Source: DASPJR01 sp035628505
GTDB taxonomy: Bacteria > Planctomycetota > SZUA-567 > H5-PLA8
Length of the DNA stretch: 27,169 nt
Direction: 5' to 3'
Assembly: GCA_035628505.1 (NCBI GenBank)
Contig: DASPJR010000163.1
Location: forward strand, 1-27,169
How positions within the stretch are numbered: the stretch's first letter is position 1; every line of letters starts with the position of its first letter. This document shows, piece by piece, positions 15,401 through 21,993 of this stretch. The notes beneath the pieces were generated by a model. It did not search any database. It saw nothing but the letters and a program-made list of their open reading frames with translations, and was not told the origin of the DNA. Position numbers and translations under genes: made by a program.

Positions 15401-17764
15401 ACGGGCATTGATCAGACCGACGGACCTCAGACTGGCGGACAGACCGTAACGATTACGGGTACGAACTTCCCGAACAACCTCGCGGATATCTCGGTGACAA
15501 TCGCCGGAATTGCAGCGACAGTAACGGGCTCGACGGGGGGCACCTCGCTGACGGTAACCACCGGCGACGCCAGCCCGACAACGCCTACGGGACCCGTGAT
15601 CGTCACGACCTTTGGAACGCAGACCAGCAACAGCTTCGGAACGTACACCTATCTGCCGGCGCCGGTCATCACCACCATCGATTTCAGTGACGGTCCCGTT
15701 GGCGGCGGGCAGGTGATCACGATTACAGGCAGCAACTTCACCGGTGCGAGCGTTACGGTTGGTGGAAACTCAGCCATAAACGTCGTTGTTAATGGCGGGA
15801 CGCTGACCTTCACGACGCCGGCGGGGACCGCGGGCGCAACAACGATTGTAGTAACGACTAATGGCGGAACCGACTCCACGGCGTATACGTACTGGGATCC
15901 GCCGACAGTGACAGCCATCTCGCCGAACTTTGGACCAACGGCGGGTGGAACGTCCGTTACGATCACGGGCACTAATTTCGTTGCCGGCTACACGCAGCTG
16001 ACTATAGGCGCTAACGCTCTGGTCGGTTTGACCGTGGTGAATACCACAACCATTACCGGCTCGACACCTGCCGGCTCGGTGGGCGCAGCCACCGTCACAG
16101 CTACCACCTTTGGCACGCAGAGCGGCTCGCTGAACAACGGATTTACCTATAACAATCCGCCCACAGCTACGGCCCAGTTCCTCACGACGGCCGAAGACAT
16201 CGCTCTGCCAATTACGCTTACGGGAGTTGACCCCGACAGCGACGTGCTCAACTTCATCGTGACGTCGCTGCCGGCGAACGGTACGCTAACGATTAATGGC
16301 GCGTCGGTAAACTACACGCCTAATGCCGATTACAACGGTCCTGACAGCTTCACCTTTACGGTCAGCGATGCCTTCTACACGTCGGCGCCTGCGACGGTGA
16401 ATCTGACCGTCACGCCCGTCAACGATGTGCCTGTCGGCACGGCTCAGACGGTGACAACCACCGAAGACACGGCAGTTCTCATCACGCTTGCCGGAGTCGA
16501 CAGTGATCCGGAAGTCGCTCAGACACTATCTTTCACGATCACGTCTCAGCCTGCACACGGCACCCTGTCCGGGTTCAATGCCGCGACGGGGCAGGTCACC
16601 TATACGCCGGCCCTGAATTACCAGGGAGCAGACTCGTTCACCTTTACCGTGACCGATGACACTCTGGCCGGTAACGTGACCAACCTCACGAGCGTCAATG
16701 CAACGGTATCGATCACTGTCGGGGCCGCCAATGACGCTCCCGTAGCTGTTTCCCAGAATGTGGTCACCGGAACGGGTAAGCCGGTCATCATCACTCTGGT
16801 GGGCCAGGATACGGACAATACAGTGCTGACCTACACGATCGGCACTCAGCCAGTCAACGGTGTTCTTTCCGGCTCCGGCGCGGTGGTGACGTACACTCCG
16901 TCCCTCAATTTCATCGGTACGGACAGCTTCACCTTTACAGTCAGCGACGGCACGCTGACTTCCGCTGCGGCAACCGTGACGATCACCGTGACGCCCGCAC
17001 CGAATTTCAGCGGCACGCCAACGATCACACCTGATACGGCGCTGGCTGGGCAGACTGTTCTGTTCAGCGCCGGCACGTCGGGTGCTTCGACCTTCGTCTG
17101 GAACTTCGGCGATGGCACGCAGGGCACCGGCCCGAACGTTCAGCACATCTACACGCAGCCGGGAATCTACGTTGTCACCGTCACGGCCACCTCGCCTGAA
17201 GGCGTCACCTCGACGCAGCAGGTGGAAGTGTTCGTCGGTATGAACCTGAGCAGCGGGTCGCAGGGCAATGCGGCTCTGCCACCGGGGGCGACCGGAATCC
17301 TGGTCAACAACACGGTAGGCGGAAGCGGCAAGTTGAAATGCAATTTCATCCACCGCAATCGCTCGACCGCATCGGGTACGCTGGCCGGCATCAAGTTCCC
17401 CGCCACGCTCACGCAGACGGCGCTGGCAGGCAAGGCAGGCATACTGACTCTGGGCAAAGGTCCGCTCGCCCAGTCATTCGTCTTCTCGCTGGATGCACGC
17501 GGCAAAGGCAAGGCGACGTCTCTCCCGAAGATCGAGGTCAACCTGCTCAAGAGCCGCATCCGCTTTAGGGTGAACAACCGTGCCGGACTGACGGATCTCG
17601 CTGAGTCGATCGGCGCCAACTGGCTCCGCGGTACGCGGACGCGCACGCCGGTGCTGGTGCTGCTGCCAGCGACGCTGCAGGTCGGGACGGATGTGTTTGT
17701 CGCGATGACGTTCCAACTCGAATATCGGCAGATCGGTGATTCAGGTAAAGCCAGTCTGAAGTGA
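12443..17764 (+). CDS. Giant secreted modular protein (PA14, IPT/TIG, cadherin-like, PKD)
   Basis: This 1773-aa protein starts at GTG, with GGAGGG 7 nt upstream, and has a signal peptide (about 1-26, ending GLSAG). Domains in order: PA14 (about 40-204); two Fn3-associated/chitobiase-like repeats with IYYTTDG and IYYSIDG (211-283, 286-360); an Ig-like domain (363-460); a second PA14-like domain (467-613); an Ig domain (641-723); six IPT/TIG repeats with the GG-Q/T-x-V-x-I-x-G-x-x-F signature (729-1238); three cadherin-like tandem repeats with EDIALPITL/EDTAVLITL and DSFTFTVSD or DSFTFTVTD (1240-1520); a PKD domain with WNFGDGT (1521-1601). A basic C-terminal region (1602-1773) matches nothing I recognise. 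There is no LPxTG, PEP-CTERM or gliding-type sorting signal. It is probably an adhesin or carbohydrate-binding surface protein. Strong terminators on both sides make it a single-gene unit. Confidence 0.93.
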   Translation: MTLLKHVKFTLAAVLLLMMVSPGLSAGQLPAENPPGATNPGVYFRYFNNVGGDFVSFLDGQTPANSGVSNLAGAVVYPPTGDPPGPPGNSTNSSFDVGVRTQNTNYGFWWTGYINIPTSGVWTFYTTSDDGSVVYIGSQAVEVVNNDGSHGLQERSGTIDLAAGLHTIFVKFKQGGGGHNFGIAWSGPGGAPAKEGIPNNVLFTEPNLIAMPTISPNGGMIPQNVTITGSGGTIYYTTDGSEPTTNATVYTGPFNHNTGGVIKAREYSNTGRSDVRTSGTFTVPGPVFTPNGGPINGSTTISLSSPFGGNIYYSIDGTTPSSNSATALYTGPFTLPNSATVNAIAYTPNGVSVVTSASFVRDDIAPGITEVYSFKTTTAVNVIFTAPVNQASAETTTNYAFTGGLTVASASLLEPNLVRITLNAGTPMVSGTTYGVTVSNVSSTGGAVMPAGITRQFVFYPSGSISRERFDDPGINAAMNSLLTNASYPNSPDISDTLPNFEIPVNAADNYGTRIRGYFYPPATGTYIFKTSSDDNSLVFLGGNSLTSSATQVMNINSWTGSRQYNSIAGGGTGNVQQYTTPAALTANRRYYIEGLQSEGGGGDNFAVAADITTAPAPILPDGAAPIAGANMSPFGVGEPLEAVTIITHPSDKTVVQGSSVTFTVVATGSNLTYAWTKAGSPIGGANGSSYTIPTTVATDAAQYRVIVTNSFGSVTSNPATLTVVSLATPVVSTVSPTAGPSGGGQTVTITGLNFVVGQTLVSFGGTPATSINVTNGGNLTCVTPAHAAGTVDVMVTVFGERSGTKTAAYTFVDPPTITSLNPSNGNAAGGVAVTVNGTNLATTSAITYGGSAVTFSNATATTVDFTTPGHTGAGPNVTITVTTAGGQANATYTIDAPTVAAVTPNQGPLAGGQTVTITGTGFVSGQAEAVFDTTAVAGTTSSYTSMTATTPGHAPGTVDVYAQSFGTLAGPALVGSYTYLDLPTVTGIDQTDGPQTGGQTVTITGTNFPNNLADISVTIAGIAATVTGSTGGTSLTVTTGDASPTTPTGPVIVTTFGTQTSNSFGTYTYLPAPVITTIDFSDGPVGGGQVITITGSNFTGASVTVGGNSAINVVVNGGTLTFTTPAGTAGATTIVVTTNGGTDSTAYTYWDPPTVTAISPNFGPTAGGTSVTITGTNFVAGYTQLTIGANALVGLTVVNTTTITGSTPAGSVGAATVTATTFGTQSGSLNNGFTYNNPPTATAQFLTTAEDIALPITLTGVDPDSDVLNFIVTSLPANGTLTINGASVNYTPNADYNGPDSFTFTVSDAFYTSAPATVNLTVTPVNDVPVGTAQTVTTTEDTAVLITLAGVDSDPEVAQTLSFTITSQPAHGTLSGFNAATGQVTYTPALNYQGADSFTFTVTDDTLAGNVTNLTSVNATVSITVGAANDAPVAVSQNVVTGTGKPVIITLVGQDTDNTVLTYTIGTQPVNGVLSGSGAVVTYTPSLNFIGTDSFTFTVSDGTLTSAAATVTITVTPAPNFSGTPTITPDTALAGQTVLFSAGTSGASTFVWNFGDGTQGTGPNVQHIYTQPGIYVVTVTATSPEGVTSTQQVEVFVGMNLSSGSQGNAALPPGATGILVNNTVGGSGKLKCNFIHRNRSTASGTLAGIKFPATLTQTALAGKAGILTLGKGPLAQSFVFSLDARGKGKATSLPKIEVNLLKSRIRFRVNNRAGLTDLAESIGANWLRGTRTRTPVLVLLPATLQVGTDVFVAMTFQLEYRQIGDSGKASLK

Positions 17765-17788
17765 GAGCTGGACTCAGTAAAGGGTTTC

Positions 17789-17833
17789 AAGCGGCAGGGA
17801 CTGGAGTATAAGTCCCTGCCGCTTCTTTGTTTA
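17789..17833 (+). terminator. Rho-independent terminator after the giant protein gene
   Basis: A perfect 14-bp GC-rich stem (17789-17802 pairing with 17811-17824), an 8-nt loop and a T-rich tail to 17833 lie 25 nt past the stop codon. Confidence 0.93.
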
Positions 17834-17864
17834 GTCTGGGCTGGAGATTGGGTGTAAATCCTTT

Positions 17865-17893
17865 TTGACTTTTGCCGGGCTCATGCGTCTAAT
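17865..17893 (+). promoter_or_regulatory. Sigma70-type promoter of the phosphoesterase gene, leaderless layout
   Basis: TTGACT (17865-17870), a 17-nt spacer and TCTAAT (17888-17893) each match the consensus at five of six positions. The ATG is at 17902, 8 nt after the -10 box, so the transcript would begin almost at the start codon. There is no Shine-Dalgarno. This is the best promoter match in the window, and it follows directly on a terminator. Confidence 0.65.
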
Positions 17894-17901
17894 CACAATC
17901 A

Positions 17902-18387
17902 ATGAAGCGACTGGGCATTATTTCCGATACTCATGATCACCTGGACCGTATAGCGCTGGCCGTTGAGTTGTTACATCGGCAACGTGTCGATGGACTGCTG
18001 CATCTGGGTGATTTTGTCGCTCCCTTCGCACTCAAGGGAGTTTTGAAGTTCAATGGGCCGCTCTACGCCATTTACGGTAACAACGATGGGGAAAAGAAAG
18101 GCCTGAAGAAATTATTTTCCGAGTTGCGCGACGGACCGACGGTCTTTGAACTGGGAGGCCGGAAGCTTGGCGTGGCTCATTCGGTCGAGGAAATTCCGGC
18201 CGAATTCAGGACGAGCTGCGACGGAGTTTTTTATGGGCATTCGCATACGCGCGTGCACATTCCTGCGGACGGAACCCGCCCGCTGGAACTGAATCCCGGT
18301 GAAGCATGCGGGTGGCTGACGGGAAAACCAAGCCTTGCAGTGCTCAACCTTGAGACGATGCAGGCGGAGATCCTGGAAATCCAATAA
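17902..18387 (+). CDS. YfcE/MJ0936-type metallophosphoesterase
   Basis: This 161-aa cytoplasmic calcineurin-like phosphoesterase has the full two-metal set: D9 and H11 (SDTHD), D37 (LHLGD), N61 (GNND, residues 59-62), H93 (VAHSV), and H113 and H115 (YGHSH). Length and motif order fit the small YfcE/MJ0936 group of phosphodiesterases. Members hydrolyse model phosphodiesters and their physiological substrates are mostly unknown. The C-terminal ELNPGEACGWLTGKPS block is typical of the group. The start lacks a Shine-Dalgarno but has a good promoter ending 8 nt upstream. The lipoprotein gene follows after 44 nt on the same strand without an intervening terminator, so the two are probably co-transcribed. 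Confidence 0.95.
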   Translation: MKRLGIISDTHDHLDRIALAVELLHRQRVDGLLHLGDFVAPFALKGVLKFNGPLYAIYGNNDGEKKGLKKLFSELRDGPTVFELGGRKLGVAHSVEEIPAEFRTSCDGVFYGHSHTRVHIPADGTRPLELNPGEACGWLTGKPSLAVLNLETMQAEILEIQ

Positions 18388-18419
18388 GCTGCATGCTTGA
18401 GGCTGTTACGGCATGGTTT

Positions 18420-18425
18420 AAGGAG
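18420..18425 (+). promoter_or_regulatory. Shine-Dalgarno that decides the PEGA lipoprotein start
   Basis: AAGGAG with a 6-nt spacer precedes a GTG at 18432. The in-frame ATG at 18456 has AGGA directly abutting it, which is too close to work, and the ATG at 18393 has no ribosome site. Confidence 0.65.
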
Positions 18426-18431
18426 TGCGAA

Positions 18432-19253
18432 GTGAGTCGAGCCGATAATACAGGAATGAAGCAGATCACTGCGTGTGGACTGTTGCTGACGGTTCTTTTT
18501 GTCAGCGGCTGCACCAGCCGTGGCCTGACCATTACGAGTGTGCCCCCGGGCGCTGAAGTTTCCATTAACCGCCGTGTTGTGGGCGTCACTCCCATTCGAG
18601 TGGGTTTTACGCATTACGGCACGTACCGCATCGAATTGCGCAAGGAAAAGCATCAGGTTCTAGTGCGAGAGGAACCGATCAAGCCGCCGGTTTATGGCTA
18701 TGATCCGATGGCCCTGGCCGCTGACAACCTGGTTCCCGCCCGCCTGAATGATGAAGTGTATCTGCATTACGTGCTTAAGCCGCAGGATGAAAGCGGCGAC
18801 AAGCAGGCGCTGTCTGACCGAGACGCGCTGATCGAGCGGGCTGAATTGGCGCGTGCCGGAACAGTAACGCATCCCAAGACGGGTCAGCAATACCAGGTGG
18901 CGCTCAAGCGGGAGGCGCCGAAATCAGAGTTCAAGCCTGATGACGAATCGCAATCACCCATTGCCGGAGCTGATAATTTCCGCGTGCGGCCGACTGAATT
19001 GGAATTGGTGGTCAAAGACATCAAAGCACCGCAGCCCGAAGGTCTGCGTCTGGCAGGCGAATTGAACATTCAGCCGCTCTCGCCTGACAAAAAGGCGATT
19101 TTCAAGGACCCCAACGAGGAAAGAACTACCGCCGACCGCCCGGCGGTCATCCGCACGCCGAAGGACGAGGAACTCATCTTTGATGAGCCCGTCATTGCTG
19201 AGCCTAAGGCAGAAGACCGCAAAGCTGATAGGAAGAAGAGCGAGAAGAAGTAG
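18432..19253 (+). CDS. PEGA-domain lipoprotein
   Basis: From the GTG at 18432 the protein is 273 aa. Residues 9-27 (MKQITACGLLLTVLFVSGC) form a lipoprotein signal with lipobox VSGC and lipidated C27. A PEGA domain follows (about 31-75): LTITSVPPGAEVSINRR, then VGVTPIRV and GTYRIELRKE. PEGA domains are small beta folds found in surface proteins of many bacteria. The remaining two thirds are hydrophilic and Lys/Glu/Asp-rich, ending in a highly charged tail (KAEDRKADRKKSEKK), and look disordered. The protein is probably anchored in the envelope with the tail exposed. It lies in a likely operon with the phosphoesterase. The ATG at 18456 would also give an intact lipoprotein and cannot be excluded. 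Confidence 0.88.
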   Translation: MSRADNTGMKQITACGLLLTVLFVSGCTSRGLTITSVPPGAEVSINRRVVGVTPIRVGFTHYGTYRIELRKEKHQVLVREEPIKPPVYGYDPMALAADNLVPARLNDEVYLHYVLKPQDESGDKQALSDRDALIERAELARAGTVTHPKTGQQYQVALKREAPKSEFKPDDESQSPIAGADNFRVRPTELELVVKDIKAPQPEGLRLAGELNIQPLSPDKKAIFKDPNEERTTADRPAVIRTPKDEELIFDEPVIAEPKAEDRKADRKKSEKK

Positions 19254-19504
19254 CTCGCTTTTTGGTCGAACGCGTTTCTGCGAACTCTTTCCGCCGTATT
19301 AAGTTGATGAACGGGCGCGACGCACGAAACAGCGCGCTCTCTGCATCAGCACGCACAAACACAAAGCAGTCGCGCGAGAGTACCAGGACACGCACGCAAA
19401 TCCATTTGGTGTCTTTTAGTTTTAGAGTCTTTGTGTTGAAGCAGTTTGCAATGAGTTTAAAGCGCGGCGTTCCGGACGGCACATCTGCTCGTTTCGGGAC
19501 AAAC
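19254..19504. other. Intergenic region with inverted repeat and 8-nt periodic motif
   Basis: This stretch lies between the convergent lipoprotein and pseudopilin genes. An open frame at 19262-19582 (plus) has no ribosome site, an odd Arg/Ser composition and runs into the pilin terminator, so I do not call it. The region holds AACACAAAG (19358-19366), matched in inverse by CTTTGTGTT (19429-19437), and a degenerate 8-nt repeat (19408-19439). Confidence 0.5.
19408..19439. repeat. Degenerate 8-nt periodic motif (NGTGTCTT type), copy 1
   Basis: Four successive octamers read GGTGTCTT, TTAGTTTT, AGAGTCTT, TGTGTTGA. A second cluster with the same consensus lies at 21602-21625. Both are intergenic and both have an inverted complement upstream. 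Confidence 0.45.
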
Positions 19505-19534
19505 AAAAAAGGCGGCCCGAAGGCCGCCCTTTTG
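19505..19534 (-). terminator. Rho-independent terminator of the pseudopilin gene
   Basis: GGCGGCC and GGCCGCC (19511-19517, 19522-19528) pair around a tetraloop that reads TTCG on the minus strand. On that strand it is followed by six T residues (19505-19510), 26 nt beyond the pilin stop. T residues on the other side may also let it stop transcription from the lipoprotein gene. Confidence 0.93.
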
Positions 19535-19553
19535 TTTTGTCGCGGGGACTTGC

Positions 19554-20129
19554 TTATTCGGTCGGAGTCCAGGTGCCACTGACCGGGTTGAAGACGTCTT
19601 CGAACGTCGTCGTGCCGGTGCCGCGGTCGGCCTGGAAGATCGTGCCGTTGTTGTTGATGACGAACGTATCGCGGCCGGTGCCGTCATAAGCGCCCGGCAT
19701 GGCGCAGAGGCCGTAGCCGAGGGTCATGTTCGTTCCGGTCATGTAGCTGCGCGCACCGCCCGTGCCCGCCGCGCCCTGCGAGGTCAGCACGGTGAACACG
19801 TAACCGGCCTTCGGCGCTGCCGTGGTCGGAGGACCTTCAGCACCCGCGAAGGAGCGGTCAACCAGGGCCAGATCGCCCGCGCCGCTGACCTTTTCCAGCA
19901 GGCTGTTAGCGCCCTTCATGCGGCTGGAGTATTCGAGCACGCCGTCCTGGTCATAGTCCGTGCGATGATAGATTTCTTCTGCTTCAGCGAATGCCTTGCA
20001 GGCAGCCGCCGCAGCCGTCTGATTGGCGGCCATTCTCGAGCGCAGCAAGCTCGGAATGGCGATAGCTGCGATGATGGCGATGATCGCGACGACGATCATC
20101 AGCTCGATCAGCGTAAAGCCCTTTTTCAT
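19554..20129 (-). CDS. Type II/IV pseudopilin with class III prepilin leader
   Basis: This 191-aa protein begins MKKG-FTLIEL, the prepilin peptidase site, with cleavage after G4 and Glu at mature position 5. A 20-residue hydrophobic helix (IVVAIIAIIAAIAIPSLL) follows. The C-terminal part, with YHRTDYDQDGVLEY and Gly/Thr-rich loops, resembles the short-leader pseudopilins seen in many copies in Planctomycetota-like genomes. The D-x-D-x-D-G segment (DYDQDGVLEY) could bind calcium as in GspG-type pilins; that is inference. AGGAGA 7-8 nt upstream supports the ATG. It has its own terminator, and no other pilus or secretion gene lies beside it, so it must work with a machine encoded elsewhere. It could be a major pilin or a type II secretion pseudopilin. 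Confidence 0.93.
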   Translation of the reverse strand: MKKGFTLIELMIVVAIIAIIAAIAIPSLLRSRMAANQTAAAAACKAFAEAEEIYHRTDYDQDGVLEYSSRMKGANSLLEKVSGAGDLALVDRSFAGAEGPPTTAAPKAGYVFTVLTSQGAAGTGGARSYMTGTNMTLGYGLCAMPGAYDGTGRDTFVINNNGTIFQADRGTGTTTFEDVFNPVSGTWTPTE

Positions 20130-20144
20130 ACCCGTTCTCCTTAA

Positions 20145-20153
20145 GAACCTGTT
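20145..20153 (-). promoter_or_regulatory. Leader element AACAGGTTC shared with the giant protein gene
   Basis: On the minus strand AACAGGTTC ends exactly 15 nt before the pilin ATG, just ahead of the ribosome site. Sequence and spacing are identical to those before the giant secreted protein gene (12419-12427). Confidence 0.4.
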
Positions 20154-20326
20154 GACAGTGCACGTCCCCGCATCCTAGACACCTAGGAACTCCTGTTTGT
20201 TCGGAGAGCGTTACTGTTGATCCGACTAAGGAATAGCAAAGATGGAACCAATTGTGTCTGGCTCGCGCATCGTCATGTAAGTTGATGAGTCACAAACGGT
20301 AAAAATAATGAAAATTAAGATGATTT

Positions 20327-20347
20327 AAAAAAGTGCCAATTTTTGGC
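20327..20347 (-). terminator. Weak possible terminator of dgt
   Basis: On the minus strand GCCAA-AAA-TTGGC is followed by AC and six T residues, 56 nt past the dgt stop. The stem is only 5 bp, so the call is tentative. Confidence 0.35.
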
Positions 20348-20403
20348 TGACAATAAGTGTCAACCAGAAGGCGGCGGCTTTTGAACTGCCGGGAATTCGG
20401 AGC

Positions 20404-21561
20404 TTACCCTTGCACCCCAAGCGCCTCCCATTGTTTGCTCGCAAACCTGTCTGTCATGCCTGCCAGGTAATCGCAGATTACCCGGTCCAGATCGCCACTC
20501 GCTTCAGCCCGCTTGCGTTGCTCTTCCGGAAGGCGCGCAGGATCATTGAGGAACGTGCTGAACAGCGTTTTAAGCCGCGTTTGCCACATGTTCGTGCGTT
20601 CTCGCACCCTCGCCCCCTTGTAGAAGTTCTCCATCAGGAACGTTTCAAGCTCCAGCTTCTGCGGCGCAAGCTCAGGAGAGAACCCCACCAGCTCGTGTTC
20701 GCACTGCCGGACATCCTGGATGCTGCCGATCGCATGCTCTTTCAGGCGCCTGCGCGTTTCCTCAAGCAGGTCGCTGACCAGCGTGCCGATCAGCCGCCGT
20801 ACAACGGCCCGCCAGCGCATGCGGTGGTCACTCTTAAATACCGCGTGTTCGCGGAGCACTTCCTCTTCCACGCGCCGCCAAAGTGTGACCGAGCGTATGG
20901 AGTCTTCGTCGAGCGCTCCGGAGACCAGCCCGTCATCACAGTCATGGGTGTCGTATGCAATTTCATCGGCGTGACCGACCAGCTGCACCTCAAGAGAGGG
21001 CATCTCGTTGCCGGCAAAGCCCAACGCTGAGCGCGGACGGCCCGGGCGACCATCCTGGACATAGTTTTTCACGTAACCCTCGCGCGTTTCGTAGGTGAGG
21101 TTCAGCCCGGGAAAACGCGGATACCGCTGTTCCAGGAAATCGACCACGCGCAGGCCCTGGGCATTGTGATCGAAGCCGCCCTTGCCGCTCATGACATCAT
21201 CGAGCGCATTCTCCCCCGAATGTCCAAAGGGCCCGTGGCCAAGATCATGCGCCAGGGCCAGCGCTTCGGTGAGGTCTTCATTCAGCCGCAGCGCGCGGGC
21301 AATCGTGCGCGCGATCTGAGTGACTTCCAGCGTGTGCGTCAGCCGGTTGCGGAAGTAGTCGCCTTCCATGACGCTGACGAAGACCTGTGTCTTGTATTGC
21401 AGGCGCCGGAAAGCGGAGGAGTGAACGATGCGATCGCGGTCGCGCTGATAAATGCCCCGGTACGCAGTTCCGTGGTCCGGATGCGGCCGTCCGCGCGACT
21501 GGCTTGCACGCATGGCGTACGGCGCGAGGTGTGACTCCAGGATAGATTCGACATCGACCAT
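20404..21561 (-). CDS. dgt: dGTPase-family dNTP triphosphohydrolase (HD domain)
   Basis: This 385-aa cytoplasmic enzyme cleaves dNTPs to nucleoside and triphosphate. The N-terminal block IVHSSAFRRLQYKTQVF is diagnostic of the family. HD-domain metal ligands are H76 (RLTHTLEV) and H105-D106 (ALAHDLGHGPFGH), with a later Asp in VGHADEIAYDTHD. Length and features fit the dGTPase-like group of type 2/3 rather than the longer E. coli Dgt. The ATG at 21561 gives the usual N-terminus (MVDVESILESHLAPYA). An in-frame GTG at 21585 would lie inside the trxA terminator stem and is rejected. Only 9 nt separate the T-run of that terminator from the ATG, and there is no clear Shine-Dalgarno, so how the gene is transcribed is unclear. 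Confidence 0.95.
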   Translation of the reverse strand: MVDVESILESHLAPYAMRASQSRGRPHPDHGTAYRGIYQRDRDRIVHSSAFRRLQYKTQVFVSVMEGDYFRNRLTHTLEVTQIARTIARALRLNEDLTEALALAHDLGHGPFGHSGENALDDVMSGKGGFDHNAQGLRVVDFLEQRYPRFPGLNLTYETREGYVKNYVQDGRPGRPRSALGFAGNEMPSLEVQLVGHADEIAYDTHDCDDGLVSGALDEDSIRSVTLWRRVEEEVLREHAVFKSDHRMRWRAVVRRLIGTLVSDLLEETRRRLKEHAIGSIQDVRQCEHELVGFSPELAPQKLELETFLMENFYKGARVRERTNMWQTRLKTLFSTFLNDPARLPEEQRKRAEASGDLDRVICDYLAGMTDRFASKQWEALGVQG

Positions 21562-21570
21562 GGCGCTACC

Positions 21571-21610
21571 AAAAAAAGAAGACACAAAAGTGTAATGCTT
21601 TTGTGTCTTC
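21571..21610 (-). terminator. Rho-independent terminator of trxA
   Basis: A perfect 13-bp stem (21578-21590 with 21598-21610) and 7-nt loop are followed on the minus strand by seven T residues (21571-21577). It lies about 50 nt past the trxA stop and ends 9 nt before the dgt ATG. Confidence 0.88.
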
Positions 21611-21625
21611 GTGTCTTGGTGTGTT
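21602..21625. repeat. 8-nt periodic motif (NGTGTCTT), copy 2
   Basis: Three octamers TGTGTCTT, CGTGTCTT, GGTGTGTT follow without gaps and overlap one arm of the trxA terminator. They are similar to the cluster at 19408-19439. Confidence 0.5.
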
Positions 21626-21663
21626 CGGTCAGGCGGCGCCGGCCTGGGCGCCGCAGGTAATCT

Positions 21664-21993
21664 TTACTTCGCCTGGTTTTCCATCCAGCTCTTCAGCTGT
21701 GCTTTGCTCTGCGCGCCCACCACGCGGTCGACTTCCTGTCCGTTCTTGAAAAGTACCAGGCAGGGAATCGAGCGAATGCCGAAGCGTGAAGCGACTTCGG
21801 GGCTTTCGTCCACGTCGACCTTGGCAATCTTGACCTTGCCGCTCAGTTCAGTGGCCAGTTCATCCAGCGCGGGCGCAATCATGCGGCATGGACCGCACCA
21901 GGTTGCCCAGAAATCAACCACAGCTATGCCATTATGCTTTTCAATTTCAGTTTCAAAGTTCGTGTCGGAAACAGCTACCGTTGCAGCACCCAT
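21664..21993 (-). CDS. trxA: Thioredoxin
   Basis: This 109-aa cytoplasmic disulfide reductase has the active site WCGPC at residues 32-36, preceded by VVDFWAT, and the cis-proline block IRSIPCLVLF. Length is normal. The ATG at 21993 has GGAGGT 10 nt upstream. The open frame extends to 22074, but the extra residues are unlike any thioredoxin. The gene follows the cupin gene on the same strand after 138 nt, which leaves room for its own promoter, and it ends in a strong terminator. An extra Cys after the cis-Pro (IPC) is a minor variation. Confidence 0.96.
   Translation of the reverse strand: MGAATVAVSDTNFETEIEKHNGIAVVDFWATWCGPCRMIAPALDELATELSGKVKIAKVDVDESPEVASRFGIRSIPCLVLFKNGQEVDRVVGAQSKAQLKSWMENQAK

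Larger units (their letters stand above)
20130..20403 (-). other. Upstream region of the pseudopilin gene
   Basis: This 274-nt region between dgt and the pilin gene is AT-rich in its middle and has no credible open frame. It holds AACAGGTTC (20145-20153), a perfect inverted repeat TCCTAG-4 nt-CTAGGA (20173-20188), a weak terminator-like hairpin (20327-20347) and an imperfect inverted repeat, GGCTGACA-5 nt-TGTCAACC (20345-20365). I could not settle on a promoter. Confidence 0.4.

Noticed and set aside
14629..16155. DNA-level tandem repeat or recent horizontal transfer in the IPT region
   Set aside because: The repeats are similar at the protein level only, have diverged in DNA, and base composition does not differ clearly from the rest of the gene.
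16526..17353. 275-aa open frame antisense to the giant protein gene
   Set aside because: It is a shadow in the repeat-rich reverse strand; the plus strand encodes well-formed cadherin-like and PKD modules.
19262..19582. 106-aa open frame on the plus strand between the lipoprotein and pilin genes
   Set aside because: It has no ribosome site and shadow-like composition, and it reads through the pilin terminator into the pilin gene.
20320..20345. TTGGCAC on the minus strand as part of a sigma54 promoter for the pilin
   Set aside because: The -12 element (TTGC) is absent at the required distance; TTTTTTAAATC follows instead.
21562..21585. GTG 21585 as the start of dgt (393 aa)
   Set aside because: It lies inside the stem of the trxA terminator; the ATG at 21561 gives the usual N-terminus.
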